Source: Hoplostethus atlanticus
Taxonomy: Eukaryota; Chordata; Actinopteri; Trachichthyiformes; Trachichthyidae
Length of the DNA: 64,000 nucleotides
Reading direction: 5' to 3'
NCBI GenBank assembly: GCA_034670405.1
Contig: JAXDDX010000147.1
Coordinates: 995,001-1,059,000, forward strand
Numbering within the stretch: position 1 is the first letter of the stretch; each line of letters opens with the position of its first letter. This document shows, in pieces, positions 1 through 14,200 of this stretch. A program made the translations under genes and the position numbers. The notes beneath the pieces are model-generated. The model saw nothing but the letters and a program-made list of their open reading frames with translations, searched no databases and had not been told where the DNA came from.

Positions 1-523
1 ACAGAAAACGATGCATAAGATCAATTTCACCATTTTTCATATAATAAATAAACCAATATTATTGATATCTTAATCTGGGATTTTTACTAGTCATAATCCA
101 AATATACAATTGATAACGTTACTAGTACAAATGAATTGGTATCTTGTCATAGTACTTTCACAGGAAGTGAATTACACATATCTTTAATCAACATTTGAAC
201 TCGTCAACACAGTTGATATGTTGAGTTAACATCCTACCCCTGTCGTTGAGTCGATGACCCCTAAAGGACCTGAAGCCTCTATCTGGAACTCTATTGAACT
301 GGGCAGGTCACTTCACAACAGATTGTCACTTACAGTAATAAAGATGTCCGCTGATTGTCTTGGTGTGTACCCATTTATAACATATGTCATTATGAGGTTT
401 GTTCCAAAAATAAAATATAACACCCAATATTACAAAAGCATTAATAGCACAAACATGTAATTCAATGATGTCACTTTTTAGAGGACAGTAAGTTGGATAT
501 ATATCAACTCTTCATATCAACTC
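1..523. other. enpp3 3' flank
   Basis: AT-rich sequence downstream of the enpp3 stop codon. It probably includes the 3' UTR. No other gene was recognised. Confidence 0.6.
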
Positions 524-2396
524 TCACGGTTTTCTGTGAATGGCAGCAGTGGGGCGGGTCTTCATCCGTAGCAGCTCGGGGATTGGCCGGGCGCTACCCT
601 GGTAAAAGTCCAATCCTGTGATCCACTCCACATCTCTGACTCGTGACTGGTGGAACCACATGAGGTCCTCGACCCAATGAGATTCAGTTTCTGCGCTCTG
701 TCGAGGCAAAAGAAGCTGATCAATGAATGAAATGATTGATCCACCTACTCTGACATCAATATCTCATTATCAAATAATTGAGCTACCTTGGTATAACTAC
801 CACAAACCAATGAGACCCTGGTGGAGACGACTGGTAGCCTCTATCTCACGCCAGTGGTATTGTTAGTGCTATCAAGACTACATTTCCCATAAGCCCTGTT
901 GCTTCCTTGCTTGCATTCTTTTTAGTTTTTAGAATCAGGTTCTATAAAGAGACCATGTTAATGTAAACTTGTTCTTGGTGCCTCACTGCTGCTGGGAATA
1001 ACGGTACGTCTCCACTAACATTTAACTAGTTAACAAGTTTAGAGGCTACAACTTTGTGCAGAGTGGCATAACAGGCAACCAATCAGGAGCCTGTTTGGTA
1101 CAAAGACGTTGATTCACTTTGATTTGATGGGCTTGCGGTCAGGGAGAGTGTACGGTGGCCAGCAGGGACAAAGTTTGAGAACAGGCAAAGACCAAAGACT
1201 GTATACAACTGAGATATTCAAGTGTTATCGTCTAAAACATTAGCAGGCAGTGTGGCGGTTATTGATCCATCCACCAGGGACAAACTGCTCCTGCTGTGCG
1301 GTGCTTGGTGGGTGTTCATGCCCCCCCCCCCCCCGGCCCCCCAGTCTTACTCTGCAGCTCTCTGAGTTGTCGGGTCGGTGAGGCAGCAGGAAGGAAACGG
1401 TCTGCAGCTCCGCCTCGCAGGCCTTCACCGGCTGGGACGAGTTCCTGCAGCTGGTCAGCACCGCAAAGTAATGGGTGGGGATGGAGATGTTGGTGCCCGG
1501 GACAAACCTGCAACCGGACGCCAAAGCTGTCATCCACCGACACACTTGCGCACACATGCATGCATGCACGTGTGCAGTACTGTGCAACGGTCTTAGGCAC
1601 ATGTGTCATTTATGTACAAGTCCATAAAGTTCTTTCAAAAGTAATGAAAAGTTTCTAAATGTCAAAAGATTTAGAACAGTGATGTAAAACAGATAAACAA
1701 ACATCCAAGACCAAAAATCTAGACTCCTAACTAAGCTAACATGAAGTTGAAAATACGCAGATACAGTAGTGGACCTCACCTCACCTCATGTATACAATAA
1801 TGAGGAGGAGGAGGAGGAGGAGGAGGAGGAGATCACTTACTGCTGGATCTGTTCTGGAGTGTCGTACCGGCCGTCGTAGTTGTAATCGAAGGCGGGGCCG
1901 TTAACCACTTGGACGCCATTATACTGAGAGGCATACTTCTTCAGCAGGGTGCTATGGAAGTAATCCCAGATCCCTGAGAGAGGAGAGGGGGTAAGGAGGT
2001 GAGAGGGAGGTTGAGGAAAGGAGACAAGAGGAGGAGAGAGGAAAGGGAGGACAGGAAGGCGGGGTTGGAGAAAGAAGAAAGAAAGGAGCAGATGAGAGAT
2101 GAAAGAGGAAAAGAGAGCAAGGAGAGGAGGAGGAGTAGAAGAGAGGGGGGAGGAGAGGAGGGAGAAGGAGAGGAAGAGGACGGGGGAGGAGAGGAGGGAG
2201 GAGAGGAGTTGGAAGGAGACGATCACAGATGTTGCTCAAGTGAGTTTCTACATCCAAACAGTTTACGAACAGGAGATGAGATGACGTGTGATACTGGGGA
2301 GGATAGAGATGAACGTACTCTTGAAGTCGGCGTACATCGGCACCATGTTACTCATCAGCAGGGCGTCGTACTGCTCCTCCGCCGTCGCGTTCAGGT
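524..2396 (-). CDS. enpp3: enpp3 exons 22-25: nuclease-like domain and C-terminus
   Basis: Exon 22 (2319-2396) carries [16 protein letters not shown]. Exon 23 (1841-1973) carries [14 protein letters not shown] and the Ca-binding loop DYNYDGRYD (about residues 742-750). Exon 24 (1351-1507) carries [12 protein letters not shown] and [12 protein letters not shown]. Exon 25 (524-697) carries [27 protein letters not shown] and the stop. This DNA/RNA non-specific endonuclease-like domain is catalytically dead in the family and stabilises the phosphodiesterase domain. The last residues ([13 protein letters not shown]) depart from the usual LKTYLPTFE ending. A minus-strand ATTAAA at 183-188, about 340 bp past the stop, is a weak poly(A) signal candidate. 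Confidence 0.92.
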
Positions 2397-5300
2397 CTGG
2401 ACGTCACGTGGAAAAAACAGAAGAAGAAAAAGTCATGAGACGTGGTGACGTTACAGACTGTCAATCAAACAGTGTGTCCAGCACTGTGACGAGTTTGAGT
2501 TCCTGTAGGTGGCGCTCTTTTCTTTGTCTGTTCAGCCACGGTGGCTATCGCTGCTCATGCTAACTACCCAGTTCTTCTTTTGTTGAAACGTAAAACGCAT
2601 CACTTCCTGTCTCCAGAGGGTTTCTCCCAGGAAAGACCCACTTGACACCGGGTGTTTGTGGTGCAATCCATTGTACTCGGAAACTCGAGCCCGGTCCATG
2701 TTTTACACTGGAACAACTGTGTGTTGTCATCTTCTGCAATCACTGTGACCATGAATCATGAAGGAAAGAAGAAAAGAAAACAGAGCAAACCAAAGAAAGA
2801 ACGAAAGAATAATCTGATTTGATGCAACGACGCTGCTCTAGTTCTGTGAAATGTCCTGCAGCACAAAGAACGACTCCCACACCGTCTAGCTCTGTTTCCC
2901 AGGTCAGACGCTGTACGGGATGAGACCAGCAAATGATGTGATTTCTAGGGAAGTTCCTCATGAATTCATACTAGTACTGTTACTAGAAGGACCTGGCTCT
3001 GCAGCAACACTTCTCATATGTACTTACAGAGATGATCCTTCTGCGATGTGACAGCGGATGTTTTGTGGGGGGTTCCCCAAAACGTAACCAGCTGCAGCCA
3101 ATTAAGGTTAATGAATTGGACAACTGCAGCCAGGAACTGGGTCTGCTAGGAATCCACACTGAACGCACTGTCAAATGAGTATGGAGTGTGATTCATGTGT
3201 GCAGCGAGACGGCGTACTGCTTGATCACACTTCAGCGTAACAGTCCGCTGACACATGTATATATTGTGCAGTCCACGCTAATGTGTATGTCGTACGTAGC
3301 GTGTTACCATCCCATTCCAGCACACAACCTTTGTCTTTTCCAGGGAGCTAGCCTGACAGCAGGAGCGCCGACCGGAGAGACTGAGCTGAAAAGACCAGGT
3401 TGATGTAGAAGATTCCTGCTGATTTGTCAAGTGTCAAAATAAACTCCCTGTCTGTCACGACCCTGGGGTAGCAACAAGCAACACGCAACACGCAACAAGC
3501 TACAGCAATCTACATTATGCACGTCCACAACACTCAATCGGAGTTCAGGATCATTCCGTTGTGAGCCTGTGTTGAACCGACACATTGCTGTCCAACTTCG
3601 AACAGCGTTCAAGAGAGACAGATTTCCTCCTAGAAACCTCATCCACCCCCATAGTAACGCTCCAGATCTACAGGAAAACTTTGGACATTTCACTTATTCA
3701 AGTCTTGCACCTAAAACAACAACGGGCTGCTTCAAGTCCCCATCAGGTCATTAGAGTTGACCGGCCTCAAGAACAGGCAGTGAGACAGTTTCAGGCTAGT
3801 GGAGGTTAAAGTAGGTCATACAGTAATCACCAACCTCACAACTCAACACATAACCTGAAGTGAGTCAATGCTGAATAGATACCAGAGGTCAGTTTCAGTA
3901 GCATGACGAAGAGTAACACGTCTCTCTGTGTGTGTGTGTGTGTGTGTGTGTTGGGAGGGTGGGGGAGTATCTCATGTCTTGCTTCTGGCTATGAGACTCA
4001 CTGAACTGAAATTCAGTGGAAGTAAGGATGCAGAACGATGGCTTCCTGCCAGAAAGGTGTGGGTGTACTGTGTGTATGGAGTGAGTGTGTGTGTGTGTGT
4101 GAGTGTGTGTGTGTGTGCGTGCTTTACGTGCACATCACTGTTGCTGGGTGAAAACCTTGTATCTCCAAAATGTTGACTTTTCAGCTTGACCGCCATGCAT
4201 TTTTGAATTGATCCAACTGATTTTGAAAAGGTTTCATAAACTCAACCAATACAGGAGCATGTAATCCTTCCATTTAAGTAGCATGCTAGTTCGACTGCAC
4301 GCTAGTTCGACTGCACGCTAGTTCGACTGCAGGCTAGTTCGACTGCAGGCTAGTTCGACTGCACGCTGAGCTGACTGGTCAGGTTAAAGGAGGGTGCTGG
4401 GCGTACTGGGTGGGTAGAGGAAGGCGTAGCTCAGATTGTTGACGTAATGATCACATCTGGGACTCTGGGATGCTGCAAGTCTGACATCAGCCCTCAGACA
4501 TCCGGGCATTACCGCCGGCAACGGGTCCAAGTCCGCCTACAGTGGTGACATGAAGAAATGTGACATCAGGATATTGTTCTGCTTTAGACCACGTAATGTG
4601 TGTGGGCGTTTAATGTTCCATTGTCATCCATAAACTGTGTTTCAGTAGTCTGATGGAAACCAAATAATATGACATCTGAATAACGGGAATCCCAAATGTT
4701 TTTTTTTTTAGTGTGGCAACTTCCCCCGAATGAAGCAAAGGGGTTGAATACTTCTGCAAACTTGATTTCTGTTATTTTAACTCTGACCAAAAATCCAAAA
4801 TAAATGTGTTTTGAAAAAAACTTAGTAGCACAGCAAAAAGTCAAGGCCTTTGCGAGGCTCTGTGTATATATGTATCTGTGTGTGTGTGTGTGTGTTTCAT
4901 GGTCAGGTGCTACCATGCGTACCGGCTTGTCCATGGTAAAGGAACTCCACAGGGGCATCAGGGCTTGCTGGCTGTAGGCGCTGATGAACCCCTGCTGGTA
5001 GAGGACACAGTAACTCTGGCCGGGCTGCAGCATCCTGGGACGGCCAAACAACGCATGCGTCTTCTCCACAGCAGACTCTGAAAGTAGAGAAGAAGAGTTC
5101 AGTTCACTCAGAGTGACGTTTCAATCAACAAGTACAGCAGCAGATTTCACGGTGCAGAGAGACGTACATGCAAACACTACAATCTCATCGCACAACTAAA
5201 TAAACAAGGTAGCAGTACACATGCCGCCTGGGCCAACAGGTCCCCTTGTTTTGACCTGTAATTGTAGCGCCCCCCTCGGGTCAATCAGTGTAATTTAAAA

Positions 5301-8300
5301 AAATGCTGGAACGCCGTTGTGAGAAACATCGTTCCCCCGAGGTTCCTCAACATCCGACCAGCGGTGTCTGAGATATCGCAGGTGGCGGACAGACGAACAA
5401 ACCAACGAATGAACAAAAATACAAATATGATATAAAGTCACATAAAGTCTCACCTTCTGCTGCTGTCAGATTCAGACGGCTGTTCATGGCACTTTCATTC
5501 TGAGGAGGAAGAACAAGCAGATATATGTTTATCCAACACATCATATACGTTTTTATATACGGTATAAAAACACATGCTTGTCTGTAAAGGTGTGTGAGTA
5601 TGTGTGCAAGGCCCAGATAGCGTCAGTCAACAGGACATGCTACATGTGTAAGTATTAGTAGTTGTGGTTTTAAAGCAGATGCCAAAAAAAGAGTGAATGT
5701 ATTTCCTCTCATATTAAGATTGCGATAAACCAACCACAATAAAAGCCCTCACTAACTTTATCTCACTTTCCCAGAACTATCATTCTTATGACAAATTTGA
5801 TGGAAATACCACAGGAACACGCTTTTTACTGTAAACATGCTATTTCTGCAGTGGAGAATGTTACTTCAACCTCCAGGGAAGGGCTTTACACAGCATGTGA
5901 GCTGTTCCAGCACAGCATACAATTACATACAGTCAGCCGCCCAGTACAACTACAGTCTGGATCTGTTAGTGGTTTTCCATGGCAAAGCCAGAAAGTTGAC
6001 ATGGTAATCTGCTTTGTTATCGTCCACAGATTCATCCTGTTCAGAGGGTGACTGATTTGTGGTTCTGATAGCAAGTGATGTTTGTTATTTCTATCTCCTT
6101 ATATATTTTACTATTTATTGTAATTTATTTAGCAGCAGTGAAATGAAATACCTCAGGCTGCTGGAAGCTGCCAGCGCCTCATAGTAACCAGATAAACTGT
6201 ATTGTTGTTTCCCCCGTTTTCTTAGATACACTGAACATGACTTGGTAACCATGACAACCCAGTTTCACTGGGAGGTGGAGTGTGGAGCTCATCCAGGCAG
6301 CGCCACCCAGATAACAACGTTCACAGGACGATTCTTTCTGAATCATTCTGATTCTTTCTGATTCTTTCTGATTCTTTCTGAGTTACACCAATCTGTCAAT
6401 GGAAGTCAGTGGAAGCATTGAATGAATAGAACCCACCAAGAGGAGGTCAATTCTATTATGGTAAAATATAACAAAGCCAAATTAAAGAGGAATGTTTATA
6501 CGTACTCTACTCGACCCTACCATACTCTACTCTACTCTACCCTACTCTACTCTACGCTACTCGACCCTACCATACTCTACTCTACCCTACCCTACCCTCC
6601 TCTACTCTACCATACCCTACTCTACACTACCCTAGCCTACTCTACTCTCCTCTACCCAACTCTACTCTACGCTACTCGACCCTACCATACTCTACTCTAC
6701 TCGACCCTACCATACTCTACTCTACTCTACTCTACCCTACTCTACTCTACTCTACCCTACTCTACTCTACGCTACTCGACCCTACCATACTCTACTCTAC
6801 CCTACCCTACTCTACTCTACCATACCCTACTCTACACTACCCTAGCCTACTCTACTCTCCTCTACCCAACTCTACTCTACGCTACTCGACCCTACCATAC
6901 TCTACTCTACTCTACTCGACCCTACCATACTCTACTCGACCCTACCATACTCTAGCCTACCCTGCTCTACTCTACTGTACTCAGCTGCTACCTACCAAGG
7001 AAGGGCAGGAGCATCCCAGGCTGTCTTGAGGCTCCAGGGCCACCAGGGGACAGCGGCCAGGCCTGCTCTGCTCTGCGGGGGGTGCAGGGCTGAAGACGGG
7101 CTGCCTCAGCAGGTGGTTCATGCTGCCGTGGGTCCCGTTGTTGTCGGCGGGCGAGACCCCCAGCAGGTCTGTATGGGAGCAGTTCAGTTGGTTAGGTTAC
7201 GCTATTTAACACCCAGCATGTCTGGAGCGGTTCATTTGAACTCTGGACTGTTTCCTGCTTTGGTTCGATCTGTTTAGAGATAAAAATAAAGTGCATAAAA
7301 AACAATAGAATGCATGAAAATAAAAGGGAAGTTGATATAGTCCATGAATAGATTTTAAAACCAATAGAAGAATCATAAAGTGTATTGTAAAATTGGCTGG
7401 TAACCAGTGAAGAGCCTTGTTGTAGATAACCTCCAGCAGCAGCATCCTGTACGGCTGGTAGCTGTGCTGAGAGAAGTGCAGTACTAGTTACTGGTTGAGC
7501 CTCCTGGTGATAAAAGCGTGATATTAGCATCTCCGTGTCGTCACGGGTGAGAAAAGGTCTTTCAAGTGATAAAGGCAGCTTTTGTCAACAGTCTGCTTCT
7601 GCTTCCAAGCTCAAATCAATATCCAAGATAACACAAGATAAGTCCTCCGCCTGAGATTTACCCTCCTGACACTTCATGGGGGTGAATGGACTTCTGTTTA
7701 CAAGCCCTGGTTTGCTTGTAATTACGCAGCATGGAGCTAAGCGAACCAATGAACCACTCAGACCAAAGACAACCAGCTGTAGGTGGGACTGCACACTCAC
7801 CACACATGAGGTTGTAGAGCTCAATGTTGGAGAAAGGTTCGATTTCTGTTTCGGACAGAAGCTTGGGTCCGTAGCCGATGAAAATGGCCTGAGGAAATAA
7901 CAAAAGATAAAAGCAAAACGTTGAAACTCTTGTTCCTCAATGCTGCTGTGTGAAATAGATTTGACACAAACGATAGATACGTTTCGTCAGGTGCCACGTG
8001 GAGAAACGTTTGATAAAGAAAGTGGAAAAAAGTTTCAATAATCTTAAATGACAAATGAATCAATTTATTGAAAAGCAAGAGTGACGACTTTTTGAACAGA
8101 CACCCGTGGTTATAGTTCATATTTTGGAGAAGGTAGAGCAGAGGGGGTTTACCATTGATTACCGCTGACCGAATATCTGCAAGGGCCTTGAAACTTCAAG
8201 AACAAAGTAAAACAAAAACAACCAAACCGGAGTTTGGAGTTTTTCAGGAAAGGAGAAGAGAAGAAGAAAACAGAACAGAGCAGAAGTGGGGAAGAATAGA

Positions 8301-11185
8301 ATAGAATAGAATAGAATAGAATAGAATAGAAATCTCCAGTGCTCACATGCATGCTCTCAACATCGTTGTCGTAGCCGTGGGCCCCGCCGGAGCAGAATGT
8401 GAGAGATCCTGGGTATCTATGAGAACAGACACAGTCGGTTTTCAATTCCAGCGATCGATGATTTCTTCTCGTATAGAAATCAATCATTTGCTTCAACCGC
8501 AGCAGCGATAATCAACCGATTACAGCCGATGTGTCTTGTAGAGAGTTTTTTTGAAAGTAGGTCCATAAGAGAAACTGAGTAAAGGTTTGGTCTGAGCGAT
8601 GACTGATGTAAAGTTTGTTCTCTGGGAGGAATTATTTGGAAAATTCGTATTTTGCTCTATTTAAAGGGTCATTTAGTGATCTTTGACCTCTATAGGTTGT
8701 CTCCCCATACACAAGTCACTGCCACCCATCCCTCCCATCCCCTTGAGCTACGGTGGCCTGCAATTGACATACAACTGCATCGTCACATTTTCACAACAGA
8801 GAGCAGTAAGCTAAAACATCACCGTGCGAAAATACTGGAAAAATAAAACTGCTGTGGCATTTGTTTTCTTGGCGAGAGAACGAGGCTTTTTAGCTTCGTG
8901 GCTGAAATGTGTTGAGGCACCGTCTAACGTCATTGAACAGCTGAGAATGCCAGTGGGGGGCATATTTGTAAAATATATTTTACAAAACAGCTTTGGTGAA
9001 CCATGTATACACATACATTTGCATATATAAAGAATAGTAAATGTTTAAATATTAATACTAGATATAAAAGTTCAGAATATCCACTATGGGGGAACTCCTA
9101 TGGGGGCACTTTTAATCTAAAACAGTACGAGCTAAAGGCAGAAATCTCAGCAGCTGGAAAATAAATCGTTGAGGTCATCTCATGCCAGAGGGCAGTAAAA
9201 AAGCTTACGTACGTATTTCCCCTTTAAGCTTTTGGAAGATGCAAGTAATGATCCGGCACCCTTTTGATTTAGAGAGTTTTGTGTTACATTACATCACACT
9301 ACATTACATTACATTACCTTACCTTACATTACATCACACTACGCTTTTATCCAAAGCGACTTACAATAAGTGCATTCAACGTAGGTAGAGAACTACTAGT
9401 CACCAGTAAGTGCATTTCCTTCCTCAACATCATCTAAGAGCAGAACCAGTGCTGAGGGAAAAGATCAATAAGTTATCTACCTACTTTTATTAAAACAAAT
9501 GAGACAGGTGAGTGAAGCTAATAAACAAGAGCTAAGTCAAATAAGTCTTAACTTACATGTTACAGTATGGATATTGGTAACCACTCCGAACCAGGTAATC
9601 AAGCAAATCAATCGAAATGACCACATACAGCTTCAATATGCCCAAACGTTTAAACACGTCATTGTTAGGAATCTGTTGTGCAGCTGTTGGAACAAGCAGC
9701 TCCAGTATGGTACGGGAGCAATTTGAATTTAATTGAAACCATTTGGATCCATTTCCTGATAATCAGCCCGACTCCAAACACCGTGAAGGAAACCGCAAAT
9801 TGCTACTGCATGGCGAACACATGGAGGACCTGATGGGGGACCTGTACCTCTCAAACAGCCATTTCGGGGTGACCAGGACGGTGACGTCTTCGATGCGACG
9901 GCTATGAGCGTAGTGGAGGCGCTTCGGTAGGTCGGCCTTCAGGTAGGGCTTGATCTTTTGGTCAGGCTTCTTACACTGAAACCACCCAAACCAAGACAAA
10001 GACAAAGGTTTCATACAAACATGACGATATTTTAGAAAAAAGTGAGTCATAATAAAACAAGAAGATCCTCTGGAGTGTCACTCTGGTGGCGGGGGGGGGG
10101 GGGTGTGTCTCATGTTATAATGGCTACTTACAGTCATGTTGGCCACGAGTCCAGCTGAGTCCACTGCCAAGAGGGGGAAAGGGTGAAGTCAGTGTTTTTG
10201 CTCAGGTGGTTTGTGTGAGACTGAACACTTCTAAATCTGTGAGCTGCAAACGTCTGAAAACCGTTAGCGCTCAACAACGAGGCTTTGGGTGGCATGAAGA
10301 TGAATCTCTAATATGCAGGTGATCCTATCTGTTGTGTTGTTGTCCTCTACTCTTCCTCTACCCCCCTCAGGGATCAACAAGGATCAAATGTCAGATATTC
10401 ACACTTGGCACACTTATCTTTGACACCATCCTTGGCGAGGCCAAACAAGTCTGGGTTTCTTGTTAGACTGGATTGAGATCATGTCATGAAACTCATTCAA
10501 CCGGCACCACGGCCCACAGCCTCAACATAGTGACCTACAGGTTGTGTTCTTCTTCTTGTTCCTGATTCGTCCAAACGTTCCCTCGATGACCCAGTAGTCC
10601 CCGATGCTGCCCACCAGGCCCTGCAGCGCCTCCTTCCTGTCGCAGCTCGTATCCTCCATACCTGGAGAGGATTAAAGGATTAAGGCTGCTATCATTACAT
10701 TTGTCTTTTATATGATGTTGCATTACATTTGCTTTTGAGACATTTAGCTGAAGCTCTTGTCCAACTTAGAGCTGCAATAAAATAACAGGAGAGGAATAGG
10801 ATTTATTCCACGTCGCCGAGTGATGTCGCCGAGTGATGTCGCCGAGTGATGTCGCCGTGTGATGTCGCCGTGTGATGTCGCCGTGTGATGTCGCCGAGTG
10901 ACGTCGCCGTGTGACGTCGCCGAGTGACGTCGCCGTGTGACGTCGCCGTGTGACGTCGCCGAGTGACGTCGCCGTGTGACGTCGCCGTGTGACGTCGCCG
11001 AGTGACGTCGCCGTGTGACGTCGCCGTGTGACGTCGCGTGTGACGTTGCTGTGCGTTGCGTTACCGTGGTCGGCCACGATGATGATGTTGAGACAGCGGT
11101 GCAGGTCGATCTGTTTGAGACCGTTCATCAGCTGGCCGATGATCTGATCCACACCCTGGATGGCTTCAATCAGCTGGGGAGAACA

Positions 11186-11246
<61 letters not shown>

Positions 11247-14200
11247 TGATTGAGTTGTTTGTTTTACGACAGGTAAATGGTTCTCCTCGTCCCCTACTCT
11301 CTGACAATTACAGATATATATATAAGGAGGACAGAATCAGCTGATGAAATATGGATTTAAGATAAATTCTTCCAAAATGGATACATCACATTTTGGCATC
11401 ATAGCTGACCCCTGACCTCTGACCCCTGTTTGTCTCAGAAACTAACTCCTAATAATGCAGCATGTGCTCTCAGTTCCAGAATTACAAGTCATTTAGCAGC
11501 ACCACTTCAATGAGTCTTCCACAGAGACCCAGAGGATTCCCAGACCTGATCCCTGGGGTCACAGCTGATCCCAGGGGTCACAGCTGATCCCTGGGGTCAC
11601 AGCTGATCCCAGGGGTCACAGCTGATCCCAGGGGTCACAGCTGATCCCTGGGGTCACAGCTGAACCCTGGGGTCACAGCTGATCCCAGGGGTCACAGCTG
11701 ATCCCCGGGGTCACAGCTGAACCCCGGGGTCACAGTTGAACCCCGGGGTCACAGCTGATCCCAGGGGTCACAGCTGAACCCTGGGCAGACCGACTCAGAT
11801 AGATGACGCGGTCACGGTAGCACGCCACGCTGTCATGCTCTTCGTTTCCCTCATGCTCCACCGCTTTCTGGAAAATCACTTTGGAGTTTCAGGAAAAGGT
11901 CAATTTTCTGAAACATTTGGATTGACCTCTTGTTGTTTTAATAACGGATGTGATGCTTTGTTGGCACTCTTCACGTCTGACCTGGATGTGCGTACGTGTC
12001 GCTGCTCTTTACGTGATTGTGAAACGTACCTCATAAAGAGCTTGACCCTGCTGATGTAGTTTTAATTATTTTATTGAAGAAATCAGTCAAGGTTTATGGA
12101 GAGGTTTCATCTGCTAATGGACTTTAATCATTACAACAGGCCTTATCTGTTGTAGTTAGCATTAATGGATACCATTAGAGGCTCTTTATTGCTGCTAGTA
12201 ACATGATGACGGAGGTTTCTTTCATATCACCAAAGCCAGGCTGGACCTGAGGGTGGGGAAGGTGAACAGCAAGGAGGATTCAAGGTTTATCCACGGCTGA
12301 ATGGAAAAACAAGTGGAGGTGAACTGTTCCAGGAAGCCGATCCACTATTTCATTCATTCAGTCACTCTTACATTTGTTCATTCATCTCCTTTCCTTCCTT
12401 CCTTCCTTCCTTCCTTTTCACTTCCTCAGTCATGTATGCGTTGAGACAGGTGACCTTACCCCTGCACTGACGGGACCGAAGTTGTGTCCAGATTTATCCG
12501 GCTCCTCCAGATACAGGGTATAGAAATCTGGTCTGGAGGAAAGGGTCATTTTATGAAACAGGCTTTGGGTTTGAAACAAAACATGCTGACTATCTTCTGT
12601 CTTTTGTTCGTTTTAACAAGAGTTTTAAGCTCAGAAAAAAAGTGACAGCAGGTTATATAAATCATGTCTGCACTAAAACAATTCCTTGAATGAACCGACC
12701 TTTGGTCATCCGGCAGCTGAAGCCACTTCAGGACGGTGAACACTCTTTCTTCAAAAGGTACTTTACTGAAAACAAAGATGGTAGCAGTGAGCGCTCTCTA
12801 AGAGATAGTTGGTTCAGGTTCACACTGACCAATCACAAGCCAACCAGAAGTCCCATGACCCCCCAGCAGCTGGTTGATTGGTTGAGTTTTGGTAACCTGT
12901 CATCCCACCAGGTTAGAGAGTCCAAACCAACCTGGTTCCAGTCTGTCACTTGATCTACCATGATGGACTTGTCTGCTCTTCTCTGGTGTTCATACCAGTT
13001 AAGAACACATGAAGAGACATCTGAACATGAGCATCAGTCCAGACTGACCAAGTCTCCTTCTACCCATAATGCCTTGTGTTCTGGGGTGGTTTCCTGTAGC
13101 TGGTTGGATCTCGTTCTCTCTCCTAACGAACCACCACAGTTCTCTTCTACCCATAATGCCTTGTGTTCTGGGGTGGTTTCCTCCACAGTTCTGGTGGAAA
13201 CACTGCAGAGCTTAATAAACCCAACAGAACTAGCTGGCTGTGAACGCAGCCTAAATGGTGGTTTGTGAGGACCAAAGCTAGTAATGAACACTGTTCCCAC
13301 TGTTCATTTACCACTTTATCAGTAGCAGTCATTTACGACGTGATGACAACGCCCTTCTGTAAAATCATGATGGAAATATAATTGCTGAACTTTATCAGCT
13401 CTGAGTGTTTTATGGGTTCTTTATGGCAATAATGACTTTGACAGGACGATATGAAGTGTATCATCAACCAGCCAACCCCGAGGTCTGGATCAGTCCTTCC
13501 ACATCTACAGTCATCAGATATAACATGGCTGCACTGTGTGTCTCATATAGTATAGCACTACTGCAAAATGTGAGCGTCAAGGGGTGTGTTCACAACAAGC
13601 ATGTTCAGATCGGTTTATTCGAACTCTGTGAATTCTGTCAAAATGCAAAAGGATTATGAGTATAAGCTGACAGATAGTGATCTGTGCAGACGAGGTGAAG
13701 CGAGGTGGAACGCTCCTCCATATGAGCCAAGGTGTTCTGGGGATTTGTTTTCTCTAATCTGGTGATGAATGTGACTCATGTGACTCACTTGTGTTGTAAA
13801 CAAGCCCTGGGTTGTCACAGAGAATGACAGAGCAATTTTCCACTCTACTCAGCCAGGAACCAACTGCAGATGTGATCTCAGCCTCCGTGAGAGACTGCAG
13901 GTAACACAACCCATGACATATTTCACTAACAGTATCGGTAGATGACAGGGTACAGGAGAGGCAGACCAAGACACTTCACCACCAGTAGAACCAGTAGAGA
14001 CTGTGGTGGTACTGGTCAGCTCCCAGGTGTGAATTTGTGCAACTGTATGACTGTGAAGCCGGGCGCTGCACGCTCAACCCACCTGGATAAATATCGGTTA
14101 AAAAATGTGTATGTGTGTAAAAACTATTTCCTACTGTTTCTTTTTATTCAATGTCAAACAAACAAACAACATTTTCCCAATATGATGTTATGGAACGGTA

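Noticed and set aside
4584-5069. 161-codon minus-strand frame as a separate gene
   Set aside because: Only the first part is coding (enpp3 exon 20, 4923-5077); the remainder is read-through into intron 20, a microsatellite and a repeat remnant.
6422-6955. 177-codon frame [11 protein letters not shown]
   Set aside because: Translation of the CTACT pentanucleotide array.
10766-11239. 157-codon minus-strand frame containing [12 protein letters not shown] and histidine/threonine repeats
   Set aside because: Only the part at 11065-11173 is real (enpp3 exon 12); the rest is the flanking (CA)n tract and the 13-bp minisatellite.
13060-13190. Duplicated sequence CTACCCATAATGCCTTGTG at 13060 and 13150 as a mobile element
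   Set aside because: A simple short direct duplication of about 40 bp in enpp3 intron 9; no ends or further copies seen.
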